Positions 1 through 8,693 are shown, numbered from the stretch's first letter. The stretch is 64,000 nt of DNA from Bacteroides congonensis (GCF_900130125.1 NZ_FQXY01000011.1:682001-746000); one strand, 5' to 3'. Translations and numbers: made by a program. Notes: a model not told the origin generated them from the sequence alone.

Positions 1-75
1 TAGCATGGCAAATGCGCCTATCTGCGCCTGGCTGTTTGTGATATTTATAACTTGTAATTCTACCTTTTTGTCCAT
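1..75 (-). CDS. DUF151 (bifunctional nuclease) family protein, 5' part only
   Basis: Only the first 25 codons are in the window; the gene runs off the left edge. The translation begins MDKKVELQVINITNSQAQIG and continues with AFAML. This opening is typical of the DUF151/BFN domain proteins of Bacteroides, whose domain starts with a 'valuable residue' strand followed by a conserved GAF/Y segment. Family members are small (about 190 residues) and often carry a UVR motif at the C-terminus; enzymatic activity is known only for distant relatives. The ATG lies 12 bp after the stop of the upstream permease gene on the same strand, so the two are probably cotranscribed. The family call rests on recognising this N-terminus and cannot be tested further here. 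Confidence 0.75.
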   Translation of the reverse strand, partial: MDKKVELQVINITNSQAQIGAFAML

Positions 76-87
76 TGTTTTTCTTAC

Positions 88-1338
88 TTAATTTGTTTGA
101 CTCTCCCGCTGGTGCTTGTACTTGAATACCAAGGCAAACAGAACACCGATGACGAGTGCATATGCTGCAAATATCAGCCATATTTCTGTCCATTCACGAC
201 TTACCAGTTTGCCGTCGGCATATACGGAGAATGCATCCACTACAGCACCACTGGCATATCCGCCGATGATTGCCCCCAATCCGTTGGTCATCATAAAGAA
301 TAACCCCTGCGCACTGGCGCGAATGGAAGAATTGGTTTCCTGTTCAACAAACAACGAACCGGAAATGTTGAAGAAATCAAAGGCCATGCCGTAAACGATC
401 ATGGAAAGGATAAGCATCCACAGTCCGGAACCCGGATCTCCGAAACCGAACAGGGCGAAGCGGAATACCCATGCGAACATACTGATTAACATGACTTGCT
501 TGATACCGAAATGTCTCAGGAAGAATGGTATAGCGAGGATAAACAGTGTTTCGGACATTTGTGAAATGGACAAGAGTATCACCGAATGTTTCACCCCAAA
601 AGATTCCGCAAATTCCGGAATGCTGGCAAAGCTACCCAAAAAGAGATCGCCGTACGTATTGGTAATCTGTAACGCTGCCCCCAAAAGCATGGAGAAAAGG
701 AAGAAAATAGCCATTTTCTTTCTTTTGAACAGTACCAATGCATCCAACCCGAAAGCGGAAAGCAAGGATTTGTTTTCTGACTTGGCAGGCCGGCAAGCCG
801 GAAGGGTGAAAGAATAAATCCCGAGTAGTAATGCAGATACGGCACCTACATAAAGCTGCGCGCTCGAATTCTTGAATCCGGTAAGGTCTACCGCCCACAT
901 GGCACAGATGAAACCGATTGTTCCCCATACACGGATAGGCGGGAAATCTTTGATAAGGTCGCACTTATATTGTTCAAGGGAGTTGTATGATACAGTGTTG
1001 GCCAGTGATAAGGTTGGCATATATACCAGCAGGTTGAGCAGCATAGCCCAATACATCTGATCGTAAGTGGTTGCCGTAGAAGCATAAAAGAGACAGGCTG
1101 CTCCCGCAATATGGCAAAGTCCGTATAGACGTTCCGCATTAAACCATTTATCGGCAATGATACCGATAATACCGGGCATCACCAATGAAGCGATACCCAT
1201 AGTGGCAAAAATGGCTCCGATCTGCCCACCTTCAAAGTGGAGTTCTCTGCCCATATAACCACCTAGAGATATTAACCATGACCCCCATACGAAGAATTGC
1301 AGGAAGTTCATAATAATCAAACGAACTTTTATACTCAT
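88..1338 (-). CDS. MFS transporter, nucleoside:H+ symporter (NupG/XapB) type
   Basis: The 416-residue product has about twelve hydrophobic segments and the layout of the nucleoside:H+ symporter family: an N-terminal FLQFFVWGSWLISLGGYMG stretch, a loop with PPIRVWGTIGFI, and a central hydrophilic loop near residues 185-205. It should import nucleosides across the inner membrane for salvage; Bacteroides encode several such permeases of uncertain substrate. The start is the ATG just downstream of a TAnnTTTG box. The stop is 12 bp from the start of the DUF151 gene, suggesting an operon. No truncation or unusual feature is seen. The exact substrate (purine or pyrimidine nucleoside, or another small molecule) is inference. 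Confidence 0.8.
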   Translation of the reverse strand: MSIKVRLIIMNFLQFFVWGSWLISLGGYMGRELHFEGGQIGAIFATMGIASLVMPGIIGIIADKWFNAERLYGLCHIAGAACLFYASTATTYDQMYWAMLLNLLVYMPTLSLANTVSYNSLEQYKCDLIKDFPPIRVWGTIGFICAMWAVDLTGFKNSSAQLYVGAVSALLLGIYSFTLPACRPAKSENKSLLSAFGLDALVLFKRKKMAIFFLFSMLLGAALQITNTYGDLFLGSFASIPEFAESFGVKHSVILLSISQMSETLFILAIPFFLRHFGIKQVMLISMFAWVFRFALFGFGDPGSGLWMLILSMIVYGMAFDFFNISGSLFVEQETNSSIRASAQGLFFMMTNGLGAIIGGYASGAVVDAFSVYADGKLVSREWTEIWLIFAAYALVIGVLFALVFKYKHQRESQTN

Positions 1339-1379
1339 GACTTTTTTAATTTGTGTTTCTCTTTTATTGATAATAGATG

Positions 1380-1387
1380 CAAATATA
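1380..1387 (-). promoter_or_regulatory. Probable -7 box of the permease/DUF151 operon
   Basis: The minus strand reads TATATTTG, an exact match to the Bacteroides -7 consensus TAnnTTTG, 42 bases upstream of the permease ATG. I see no good TTTG partner at 19-21 bases, so this is a partial promoter match. The rest of the 1339-1751 gap holds the candidate small RNA unit described separately; 1388-1496 and 1580-1751 show nothing else I can support. Confidence 0.4.
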
Positions 1388-1496
1388 ATATTTTCATTGG
1401 ATAGGTGGACTAGTTATTTGATAAAAAGGCGATAAAAAAGGGATAAATGCGAAGAATCCGGAAGACTTACAAGAGAAAAAGCTAAAGGAAGGGGTA

Positions 1497-1528
1497 TAAA
1501 AAAAGAAGGCTATCTATCCCAGACAGCC
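1497..1528 (-). terminator. Rho-independent terminator
   Basis: Forward GGCTATC (1508-1514) pairs with GACAGCC (1522-1528) across a 7-base loop with one mismatch. In the minus direction the stem is followed by TTC and then an uninterrupted T run. It would end the small RNA and also any transcript reading on from the methyltransferase gene. Confidence 0.6.
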
Positions 1529-1566
1529 AATCTTTGTTAACCTTAAATCTAATACCATGAAAAACA
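1497..1566 (-). ncRNA. Candidate small RNA transcription unit (~70 nt)
   Basis: On the minus strand a -7 box (TATCTTTG) is followed about 8 bases later by roughly 70 nt that contain no plausible gene and end in a compact hairpin (GGCTGTC paired with GATAGCC, one mismatch) and a run of T. Promoter, short body and intrinsic terminator together make a self-contained small RNA unit. The body includes the segment ATGGTATTAGATTTAAGGTT. This resembles a segment I associate with several intergenic regions of Bacteroides genomes, which would fit a multicopy sRNA family, but I cannot verify copy number here. The alternative is that the hairpin merely terminates the rRNA methyltransferase transcript, which ends about 220 bp upstream. 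Confidence 0.5.
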
Positions 1567-1571
1567 CAGTG

Positions 1572-1579
1572 CAAAGATA
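1572..1579 (-). promoter_or_regulatory. -7 box driving the candidate small RNA
   Basis: The minus strand reads TATCTTTG, a perfect TAnnTTTG. A GTTG lies about 17 bases upstream (forward CAAC at 1597-1600), a slightly short spacing for the -33 element. There is no gene start nearby on this strand: the next gene in that direction is the permease more than 200 bp away, beyond a terminator. Confidence 0.5.
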
Positions 1580-1751
1580 AGAGGTTTTATGTTATACAAC
1601 ATAATGTTTTACTGTAAATCTTTTGTTTGTTAACTCTAATTAACTTTGATGCTTCTAAATTTCTGCTAATACGCTCCATCTGACCGCAACAAAGTGTTTT
1701 TATTGATCCATCCGAATGGAAACCCGGCTCCAGCGCCTCGCTGGTCGTTGG

Positions 1752-2930
1752 TTATTCTACGTAGAGTACCAAACCTTTCAGGTATTCTCCTTCAGGGTGG
1801 TAGATGTTTACCGGGTGATCGGCGGGTTGAGTTAACTGGTGCAGGATACGTACACTGCGCCCTGACATGGCGGCTGCGGTAAATACAGCAGTGCGGAAAT
1901 TATCCTTGGTCACTACTTGCGAACAAGAGAAAGTGAACAGGATGCCGCCCGGCTTGATTTTCTCGAATGCCTTGGCATTCAGTTTCCGGTAACCTTGCAG
2001 TGCATTTCGCAACGCATCTTTATGTTTCGCGAACGCAGGCGGGTCAAGGATGATTAAGTCATACTGGTCTCCCATGCGGTCAAGGTATTTGAAAGCATCT
2101 TCGGCAAAAGCCTCGTGGCGAGGATCGCCGGGGAAGTTCAGTTCCACATTCTTGTTCGTTAAATCAATAGCTTTGGCGGAACTGTCAACAGAGTGAACGA
2201 GTTTTGCACCACCGCGCATGGCATAGAATGAGAATCCGCCGGTGTAGCAGAACATATTCAATACCGAACGGTCTTTTGCATAACGCTCCAGTAAAGAACG
2301 GTTTTCTCGCTGGTCTACAAAGAATCCCGTTTTCTGTCCTTTCAGCCAGTCCACATGAAACTTCAGGCCATACTCTTGTGCGATATTGTCATTACTTCCG
2401 CCTTTCAGAAAACCGTTTTCGGGGAAAAGGTCGGCTTTAAAGGGAAGCGTTGTTTCTGATTTATAATAGATATTTTCAATCTTGTCACCCATCACTTCGG
2501 ACAAGGCTTCGGCGATTGCCATGCGGTCTACATGCATTCCTGCCGAATGTGCCTGCATGACAGCGGTCTTGGCATAAACGTCAATTACCAGTCCCGGGAG
2601 ATTATCCCCTTCACCATGTACAAGGCGATACGTGTTGTTGATCGGGTTCGTGGCAATACCGATGCTTCGGCGCATGTCATACGCTATTTCCAGTTTACGT
2701 TTCCAGAAATCGTGGCCGATAGGTTCCTGACGGAAAGAAAGCACACGTATGGCAATACTTCCGATTTGGAAATGCCCTGCGGCGATAAATTCTTTTTTCG
2801 AGGTGTATACTTCTACTACTTCACCTTCTTCGGGTTCTCCGTCGAAACGGGAGATTGCACCGGAGAAAATCCAGGGGTGAAATCTTTTGAGAGACTCTTC
2901 TTTGCCGGGTTTGAGGTATACTTTATGCAT
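1752..2930 (-). CDS. rlmI: Class I rRNA large-subunit methyltransferase, RlmI-like
   Basis: The 392-residue protein opens with a PUA-type RNA-binding domain (about residues 1-75, PWIFSGAI) and continues with the RlmI central domain (RLVHGEGDNLPGLVID) and a Rossmann-fold SAM methyltransferase domain. SAM motif I is NMFCYTGGFSFYA and motif IV is ILDPPAF near residue 292; the later TFSCSQ is the cysteine-containing motif expected of m5C methyltransferases. E. coli RlmI makes m5C1962 in 23S rRNA, so the same reaction is likely. Length matches the family. It is the last gene of a leftward operon: its ATG is 37 bp after the stop of the exonuclease gene. The symbol is given by homology to the family, not by proven orthology. 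Confidence 0.85.
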   Translation of the reverse strand: MHKVYLKPGKEESLKRFHPWIFSGAISRFDGEPEEGEVVEVYTSKKEFIAAGHFQIGSIAIRVLSFRQEPIGHDFWKRKLEIAYDMRRSIGIATNPINNTYRLVHGEGDNLPGLVIDVYAKTAVMQAHSAGMHVDRMAIAEALSEVMGDKIENIYYKSETTLPFKADLFPENGFLKGGSNDNIAQEYGLKFHVDWLKGQKTGFFVDQRENRSLLERYAKDRSVLNMFCYTGGFSFYAMRGGAKLVHSVDSSAKAIDLTNKNVELNFPGDPRHEAFAEDAFKYLDRMGDQYDLIILDPPAFAKHKDALRNALQGYRKLNAKAFEKIKPGGILFTFSCSQVVTKDNFRTAVFTAAAMSGRSVRILHQLTQPADHPVNIYHPEGEYLKGLVLYVE

Positions 2931-2967
2931 GTTGGTAGTAATTGGTTTTTTAGTGATAAGTGATTAA

Positions 2968-3612
2968 TCATTTGGTGGAAACCTGCTCAGGACATTCCTT
3001 TTTTTCTTCGGGAGCTATTTCATAATTACCCGTTTGTTTCAGTTCCTGCAACAGGTTGTAGATGTTGAGACAAGCCCAGGCGTCGGTAGCTGCATATTGC
3101 TTTTGTCCGTCGCTTAACACATCGGCTTCCCAGTTGGACAGGCGCTGTGATTTGGAAATCTTTTCCTTGAACAGGATTGCGTAAATCTTTTGCAGGCTTT
3201 TGTCCTGAATGCCGAACTGGCGTACATAATCTTGCAATTCGATGCAACTCTGCTGGTTGAAAGGCGCACGCTTGTGCAACATCATAAAGTCGTCTTTTAG
3301 TGAAAGCCCGACTTTAATCACACCCGGATTTTCCAACAAGTCAACTAGCGGCTGCGTTAATCCGGTCATGTTGAGGCGGAACAAAAAACAACATTCCTCG
3401 GACGAAACCTGAAGGAGCGCTACTTTATGCGATTGGCCTTTGGTGAAGGAAGGGCGTGTCTCGCTATCGATACCTATCACAGGTCTGGATTGCAGATAAG
3501 CTACCGCCTTTTCCGTTTCCGTCTCCGATTGGATAACATGGATTCGTCCCGGAAAAACAGTTTTCGGGAGTTCCTTTAATTCATCTTTATCTATGGTTCT
3601 TCTTACAATCAT
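2968..3612 (-). CDS. 3'-5' exonuclease (DEDDy, RNase D-like catalytic domain)
   Basis: At 214 residues this is a lone exonuclease domain without the HRDC domains of full RNase D. The DEDDy residues are visible: motif I in VIGIDSETRPSF (Asp and Glu), motif II around KVGLSLKDDFMML, and motif III in YAATDAWACL (Tyr-x3-Asp). It should degrade RNA or DNA 3' ends with two metal ions in the cytoplasm. It sits between the DUF5063 gene (6 bp gap) and the rRNA methyltransferase gene (37 bp gap), an operon suggesting a role in stable RNA maturation. The specific substrate is unknown. Confidence 0.85.
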   Translation of the reverse strand: MIVRRTIDKDELKELPKTVFPGRIHVIQSETETEKAVAYLQSRPVIGIDSETRPSFTKGQSHKVALLQVSSEECCFLFRLNMTGLTQPLVDLLENPGVIKVGLSLKDDFMMLHKRAPFNQQSCIELQDYVRQFGIQDKSLQKIYAILFKEKISKSQRLSNWEADVLSDGQKQYAATDAWACLNIYNLLQELKQTGNYEIAPEEKKECPEQVSTK

Positions 3613-3618
3613 TTTTGT

Positions 3619-4278
3619 TTATTCATCGTGGTGACAATGGCAGCCGTCTTCGTGACAGTGGCAATCGTCATCGTGGCAATGACAACCGTCTTCTTCACAA
3701 CAATTGTCGGCATTGCCTGGTTCGTAAAATCCTTCTTCATTGTCCTCTTCCTCTTCTTCCTGCTGCTGGTTATACTTCACATCGTGGAGTGCGCGTAGCG
3801 TATTTACCAGCTTCTGCCCCCATAACATTCCGAAGTTCTCCTGGCAAAGGGCCAATGAATCGTTCATCGTTTCGTTCAATCCCAGTTGGAAAACGAAGAT
3901 AAAATCCTTGATATCCTGATAGATATCCGCCAAATCTTCCGAAATGGACTTCTTGATAGGCTGGTCGCTATAAACCATGTCCTGCACGAATACGTCCAGA
4001 TAATCATCCTTGTCGCCCATCAGTTCCGCAAGGTTAATGCGCAGAATCTCGTAGATTTCCTCTGTTACATACGTTTCGAGTACTTCGTCCCCGATGGTCT
4101 CGCATTTCGGGAGCATGGATGCTTTGAGATAGAGTAGGGGAAGTATTTTCAGGGATGTATCAACGAAGTCGTTACGCTTCATGCGTTCGGCACGTTCGAG
4201 GAATGCGCAAAATTCGGCGGCTACCGTTACGAACTCAATTACATTCTTATCAAATATCGTTTGGCTTTCTTTTTCCAT
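3619..4278 (-). CDS. DUF5063 protein with Cys/His-rich tail
   Basis: This is an all-helical protein of about 219 residues of the DUF5063 family; the function is unknown. I chose the ATG giving MEKESQTIF; a second ATG lies 9 bases further upstream, and only a TTG would give a longer form. The body is acidic and helical (residues 1-170), followed by a run of Glu/Asp and then an unusual tail with three CHCH units separated by acidic residues (DGCHCHDDD, CHCHEDG, CHCHHDE), ending at the C-terminus. Such a tail is likely to bind Zn, Cu or Ni. The gene leads the leftward operon with the exonuclease and RlmI-like methyltransferase, and a TACCTTTG promoter box lies just upstream. Confidence 0.75.
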   Translation of the reverse strand: MEKESQTIFDKNVIEFVTVAAEFCAFLERAERMKRNDFVDTSLKILPLLYLKASMLPKCETIGDEVLETYVTEEIYEILRINLAELMGDKDDYLDVFVQDMVYSDQPIKKSISEDLADIYQDIKDFIFVFQLGLNETMNDSLALCQENFGMLWGQKLVNTLRALHDVKYNQQQEEEEEDNEEGFYEPGNADNCCEEDGCHCHDDDCHCHEDGCHCHHDE

Positions 4279-4299
4279 AATCAGCATTGATTTGAAACG

Positions 4300-4307
4300 C
4301 AAAGGTA
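4300..4307 (-). promoter_or_regulatory. -7 box of the DUF5063-exonuclease-RlmI operon
   Basis: The minus strand reads TACCTTTG, an exact TAnnTTTG, only 12-21 bases before the two possible ATG starts, so the leader would be very short. No clear TTTG is present at the -33 position. It is divergent from the ftsK promoter about 45 bp away. Confidence 0.5.
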
Positions 4308-4349
4308 AGAAAAAGGATTGAATGAGCGTAGCGCTCGTTATTTTTTTAT

Positions 4350-4357
4350 TATTTTTG
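4350..4357 (+). promoter_or_regulatory. -7 box of the ftsK-lolA-trxB operon
   Basis: TATTTTTG matches TAnnTTTG, 29 bases before the first possible ftsK ATG. Just upstream a small hairpin (GAGCG, loop TAG, CGCTC at 4324-4336) followed by a T run occupies the region where the -33 element should be, so the match is partial. The hairpin may be a terminator for incoming transcripts or an operator shared with the divergent operon. Confidence 0.45.
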
Positions 4358-4386
4358 CAGCTTAGATTGTGATTCCAATTTTATAA

Positions 4387-6897
4387 ATGAATAAAAGACT
4401 CATGGCAAAGAAGAAATTAGATAAGGAGACAGAACGCACTCCCGCTTCCCCAAGTAAATTTGTTGCAATATTCAAGAACGAAACCGTTCATTTTGTCATC
4501 GGACTGATGTTGGTCATCTTTTCCGTTTATTTATTGCTGGCCTTTTCCTCGTTCTTTTTCACGGGGGCAGCCGATCAAAGTATTATCGACAGTGGAAACC
4601 CGGCTGACCTGTCAGTCGTCGATAATCATGTGAAAAACTATGCAGGTTCACGCGGGGCGCAGTTGGCAAGTTATCTGATTAATGACTGTTTCGGTATCTC
4701 TTCTTTCTTTATCCTCGTCTTTTTGGCGGTGGCGGGATTGAAGCTGATGCGTGTGCGTATCGTTCGCCTGTGGAAATGGTTTATCGGATGTACCTTACTG
4801 CTGGTTTGGTTCTCCGTATTCTTCGGATTTGCTTTTATGGATCATTATCAGGATTCTTTCATCTATTTGGGTGGTATGCACGGATATAATGTCAGTCGTT
4901 GGTTGATTTCGCAGGTAGGTGTGCCCGGAGTATGGATGATTCTGCTGATAACGGCTGTCTGCTTCTTTATATATATCAGTGCGCGCACGGTTATCTGGTT
5001 GCGCAAACTCTTTGCGTTAAGTTTCCTGAAACGTAAGAAGAAAGAGGAAACGGAAACCGCTCCGGCCGGAGATGATAATCCGGAATTTACAACTTCTCAA
5101 CCGCAGGAAGTCGAATTTAATCTGAAACGGACTTATAAACAGACACCACCGGTATCTGTGATGGATATACAAGCTGAAGAACCCGAAGAAGAAGATTATC
5201 CGGTGAGCCAATTGGAAACGGAAGAACCTTCTTCCCCATCTGATGAAAACGAAGGAGTAACCATGGTGTTTGAACCGACTGCTTCCAATTCAGCTCCATC
5301 AATGCCGAAAGAAGTTGCCGGGGAAGAAGAACCCGGCTTTCAAGTGGAACCGGCAGCTACGGAAGAAGAATATCAAGGGCCGGAAATGGAACCTTACAAT
5401 CCGACCAAGGACTTGGAAAACTACCGTTTTCCTACCATCGACCTGATGAAACATTTCGAGAATGACGACCCGACGATTGATATGGATGAGCAGAATGCGA
5501 ATAAAGACCGTATCATCAATACATTGCGTAGCTTCGGAATTGAAATCAGTACGATTAAAGCGACCGTCGGCCCTACGGTAACTCTGTATGAGATTACGCC
5601 GGAACAGGGGGTGCGTATCTCCAAGATTCGCGGATTGGAAGACGATATCGCATTAAGCCTTTCTGCCGATGGTATCCGTATCATCGCTCCAATACCGGGT
5701 AAGGGAACTATCGGTATTGAAGTACCGAACAAAAATCCGAAAATTGTTTCCGGCCAGAGTGTTATTGGAAGTAAGAAATTCCAGGAATCGAAATATGACT
5801 TGCCTATCGTATTGGGTAAGACGATTACAAATGAGGTCTTTATGTTCGACCTTTGCAAGATGCCGCATGTATTGGTGGCAGGTGCGACCGGTCAGGGTAA
5901 GTCTGTCGGGTTGAACGCGATTATTACCTCCTTATTATATAAGAAGCATCCGGCTGAACTGAAGTTCGTGTTGGTCGACCCGAAAAAAGTTGAATTCAGT
6001 ATCTACTCGGTAATCGAGAATCATTTTCTCGCCAAGCTGCCCGACGGTGGCGAACCGATTATCACGGATGTAACCAAAGTGGTGCAAACCCTGAATTCGG
6101 TTTGTGTGGAGATGGATACCCGTTATGACCTCTTGAAGATGGCACATGTGCGTAATGTCAAGGAGTATAACGAGAAATTTGTCAACCGCCGCTTGAACCC
6201 CGAAAAAGGACATAAGTTTATGCCGTATATCGTAGTCGTTATCGACGAGTTCGGTGATTTGATTATGACGGCAGGTAAAGAAGTGGAACTTCCGATTGCC
6301 CGTATCGCCCAGTTGGCGCGTGCGGTCGGTATTCATATGATTATCGCTACGCAGCGTCCGACTACGAATATCATCACGGGTACGATTAAAGCTAACTTCC
6401 CGGCGCGTATCGCCTTCCGTGTATCTGCCATGATGGACTCCCGTACTATCCTCGACCGTCCGGGTGCGAACCGGTTGATTGGTAAGGGGGATATGCTTTT
6501 CTTGCAGGGAGCTGATCCGGTGCGTGTGCAGTGTGCCTTTATCGACACGCCGGAAGTGGAGGAGATTACGAAATTTATTGCCCGTCAACAGGGTTATCCT
6601 ACTCCGTTCTTCTTGCCCGAATATGTGAGCGAAGATAGTAGCAGTGAGGTAGGGGATATTGATATGGGACGCCTTGATCCGCTGTTTGAAGATGCTGCGC
6701 GTTTGGTGGTTATTCATCAGCAAGGTTCCACTTCATTGATTCAACGTAAATTTGCTATCGGCTACAATCGTGCCGGTCGTATTATGGATCAATTGGAAAA
6801 GGCCGGTATCGTAGGCCCTACGCAGGGTAGCAAGGCACGTGACGTTTTGTGTATCGACGATAATGACCTTGAAATGCGTTTGAACAATTTGCAGTAA
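4387..6897 (+). CDS. ftsK: DNA translocase FtsK/SpoIIIE
   Basis: The 836-residue protein has the FtsK architecture: four or so transmembrane segments in residues 30-200, an acidic proline-rich linker (about 210-350), and a RecA-like motor. Walker A is GATGQGKSVG near residue 500, Walker B is VVVIDEFGDL near 615, and the last 65 residues form the winged-helix gamma domain that reads KOPS-like sites (VVIHQQGSTSLIQRKFAIGY). It pumps the chromosome terminus through the closing septum and activates XerCD. An alternative ATG five codons in gives MAKKKLDK, which may be the true start. The next gene begins 19 bp after the stop. Confidence 0.95.
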   Translation: MNKRLMAKKKLDKETERTPASPSKFVAIFKNETVHFVIGLMLVIFSVYLLLAFSSFFFTGAADQSIIDSGNPADLSVVDNHVKNYAGSRGAQLASYLINDCFGISSFFILVFLAVAGLKLMRVRIVRLWKWFIGCTLLLVWFSVFFGFAFMDHYQDSFIYLGGMHGYNVSRWLISQVGVPGVWMILLITAVCFFIYISARTVIWLRKLFALSFLKRKKKEETETAPAGDDNPEFTTSQPQEVEFNLKRTYKQTPPVSVMDIQAEEPEEEDYPVSQLETEEPSSPSDENEGVTMVFEPTASNSAPSMPKEVAGEEEPGFQVEPAATEEEYQGPEMEPYNPTKDLENYRFPTIDLMKHFENDDPTIDMDEQNANKDRIINTLRSFGIEISTIKATVGPTVTLYEITPEQGVRISKIRGLEDDIALSLSADGIRIIAPIPGKGTIGIEVPNKNPKIVSGQSVIGSKKFQESKYDLPIVLGKTITNEVFMFDLCKMPHVLVAGATGQGKSVGLNAIITSLLYKKHPAELKFVLVDPKKVEFSIYSVIENHFLAKLPDGGEPIITDVTKVVQTLNSVCVEMDTRYDLLKMAHVRNVKEYNEKFVNRRLNPEKGHKFMPYIVVVIDEFGDLIMTAGKEVELPIARIAQLARAVGIHMIIATQRPTTNIITGTIKANFPARIAFRVSAMMDSRTILDRPGANRLIGKGDMLFLQGADPVRVQCAFIDTPEVEEITKFIARQQGYPTPFFLPEYVSEDSSSEVGDIDMGRLDPLFEDAARLVVIHQQGSTSLIQRKFAIGYNRAGRIMDQLEKAGIVGPTQGSKARDVLCIDDNDLEMRLNNLQ

Positions 6898-6916
6898 CCG
6901 TACGTTTATTAATCAA

Positions 6917-7564
6917 ATGAGAAAGTACATTTTTAGTGTTTTAATAGCTTTACTGTCATTGCCTGTGATTGCTCAACAACAGCAGTCGCAGGCTAAAGCT
7001 GTTCTTGATAGGACAGCGGATGCCTTTCGGAAAGCAGGCGGTGTGAAAGCGGATTTTGTTGTAAAGGCGGTGACGAACGGTCTTGCGGAAGGAGCAGAGA
7101 ACGGAACTATCCAACTGAAAGGGGGGAAGTTCGTGTTGAAAACTTCCGATGTGGTCACATGGTTTGACGGGAAAACGCAGTGGAGCTATGTAGCAAAGAA
7201 TGATGAGGTGAATGTCAGTAGCCCGACTCAGGAAGAATTGCAGCAGATTAATCCCTATACATTTCTTTATATGTATCAGAAAGGATTCTCTTACAAGCTG
7301 GGAACGACAAAAACATTTCGTGGAAAAGCAGTTTGGGAAGTGATTCTGACGGCTAAGGATAAGAAACAGGAATTGGAACGCATCACTCTTTTTGTGACGA
7401 AAGATACTTATGAACCTCTGTATATTCTGCTTCAACAACGTGGTCAGCAGGCACGTAATGAAATCACCGTTACGAGTTATCAGACCCGGCAGAATTATGC
7501 GGATAGTGTTTTCGCTTTTGACAGGAAGCAGTATCCGGGTGCGGAGATTATAGATTTGAGATAA
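6917..7564 (+). CDS. LolA-like outer-membrane lipoprotein carrier
   Basis: This 215-residue protein has a cleavable signal peptide (MRKYIFSVLIALLSLPVIAQ) followed by the single LolA/LolB-like beta domain: ADFVVKAVTNG, an early strand with KGGKFVLKTSD, and WFDGKTQWSY, which is characteristic of LolA family proteins in Bacteroidota. It should ferry lipoproteins through the periplasm. The family in this phylum is diverged from E. coli LolA, so I leave the symbol blank. Position between ftsK and trxB, with 19 and 38 bp gaps, suggests cotranscription. Confidence 0.8.
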   Translation: MRKYIFSVLIALLSLPVIAQQQQSQAKAVLDRTADAFRKAGGVKADFVVKAVTNGLAEGAENGTIQLKGGKFVLKTSDVVTWFDGKTQWSYVAKNDEVNVSSPTQEELQQINPYTFLYMYQKGFSYKLGTTKTFRGKAVWEVILTAKDKKQELERITLFVTKDTYEPLYILLQQRGQQARNEITVTSYQTRQNYADSVFAFDRKQYPGAEIIDLR

Positions 7565-7602
7565 GATGTTATTGAATAACAAAACAATAAAGGTATAATA
7601 AA

Positions 7603-8553
7603 ATGGCAGAAATAGAAAAAGTTAAGTGCCTGATTATAGGATCAGGGCCTGCCGGATACACGGCAGCGATTTATGCAGGACGTGCCAACTTATGTCCGGT
7701 GCTTTATGAAGGGTTACAGCCCGGTGGTCAGTTGACAACGACTACGGATGTGGAGAATTTTCCCGGTTATCCGGAAGGTATCAGCGGCCCGCAGTTGATG
7801 GAAGATTTGCGTGCCCAGGCCAGTCGTTTCGGAACGGACGTCCGTTTCGGGATTGCGACGGCAGCGGATTTGAGCAAAGCTCCTTATAAAATTACGATTG
7901 ACGGCGAAAAAGAAATTGAAACGGAAGCGCTGATTATTGCTACCGGAGCTACCGCCAAATACTTGGGTCTGGAAGACGAAAAGAAATATGCCGGTATGGG
8001 TGTAAGCGCTTGCGCTACTTGTGATGGTTTCTTTTATCGTAAGAAAGTCGTAGCTGTTGTCGGTGGTGGTGATACAGCTTGTGAGGAAGCGATTTATCTT
8101 GCCGGCCTGGCTTCAAAAGTGTATCTGATTGTCCGTAAGCCTTTCCTGCGTGCATCGAAGATTATGCAGGAGCGTGTGATGAAGCATGAGAAGATTGAAG
8201 TTCTTTTCGAACACAACGCTGTCGGTTTGTATGGTGATAATGGAGTGGAAGGTGTAAATCTGGTGAAACGTTGGGGTGAACCTGACGAAGAACGTTATAG
8301 CTTGCCTATCGACGGTTTCTTCCTCGCTATCGGTCATAAGCCGAATGCCGATATATTCAAAGATTATATTGATACGGACGAAGTGGGTTATATTATTACG
8401 GATGGCGATAGCCCGCGTACAAAAGTTCCCGGAGTCTTTGCGGCAGGTGATGTTGCTGATCCGCATTATCGTCAAGCTATTACTGCTGCGGGAAGTGGTT
8501 GTAAGGCTGCTATTGAAGCTGAACGTTACCTTTCCGCGAAAGGAATTATTTAA
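7603..8553 (+). CDS. trxB: Thioredoxin-disulfide reductase
   Basis: The 316-residue flavoprotein carries the FAD-binding GSGPAGYTAA motif near the N-terminus, the redox-active pair C137-A-T-C140 followed by DGFF, the NADPH-binding VVGGGDTACEEA motif, and the C-terminal FAD motif VFAAGDVAD. These are the standard elements of low-molecular-weight thioredoxin reductase, which uses NADPH to reduce thioredoxin in the cytoplasm. Length and motif spacing are normal. It is the last gene of the ftsK-lolA-trxB run and is followed by two stem-loops. Confidence 0.95.
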   Translation: MAEIEKVKCLIIGSGPAGYTAAIYAGRANLCPVLYEGLQPGGQLTTTTDVENFPGYPEGISGPQLMEDLRAQASRFGTDVRFGIATAADLSKAPYKITIDGEKEIETEALIIATGATAKYLGLEDEKKYAGMGVSACATCDGFFYRKKVVAVVGGGDTACEEAIYLAGLASKVYLIVRKPFLRASKIMQERVMKHEKIEVLFEHNAVGLYGDNGVEGVNLVKRWGEPDEERYSLPIDGFFLAIGHKPNADIFKDYIDTDEVGYIITDGDSPRTKVPGVFAAGDVADPHYRQAITAAGSGCKAAIEAERYLSAKGII

Positions 8554-8595
8554 AAAGAAATCATCATCGGATAGTTTTTCCGGTTATTATCAAAT

Positions 8596-8693
8596 AGGAG
8601 AAGAATTAATTCTGAGTGTCTTCTCCTTATAGAATCGCTTAAATCTTACCCTAAGGAATGTGCTAAGGCTCATAAACCTGGGGAGGATTTAGG
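8596..8693 (+). terminator. Two stem-loops downstream of trxB, probable terminator
   Basis: The first stem-loop pairs AGGAGAAGA (8596-8604) perfectly with TCTTCTCCT (8619-8627) around a 14-base loop. The second pairs 8638-8651 with 8680-8693 over 14 positions with one mismatch and a few G-U pairs, and is followed by CGATTTTATTG. Neither has a long T run, so termination is likely but not certain. The rest of the 8554-9202 gap holds the susC promoter region; one 85-codon open frame in it does not look like a gene. Confidence 0.45.

Noticed and set aside
5935..6723. A 262-codon open frame antisense to ftsK
   Set aside because: Lies wholly over the conserved FtsK motor domain; composition is that of reverse-complement reading.
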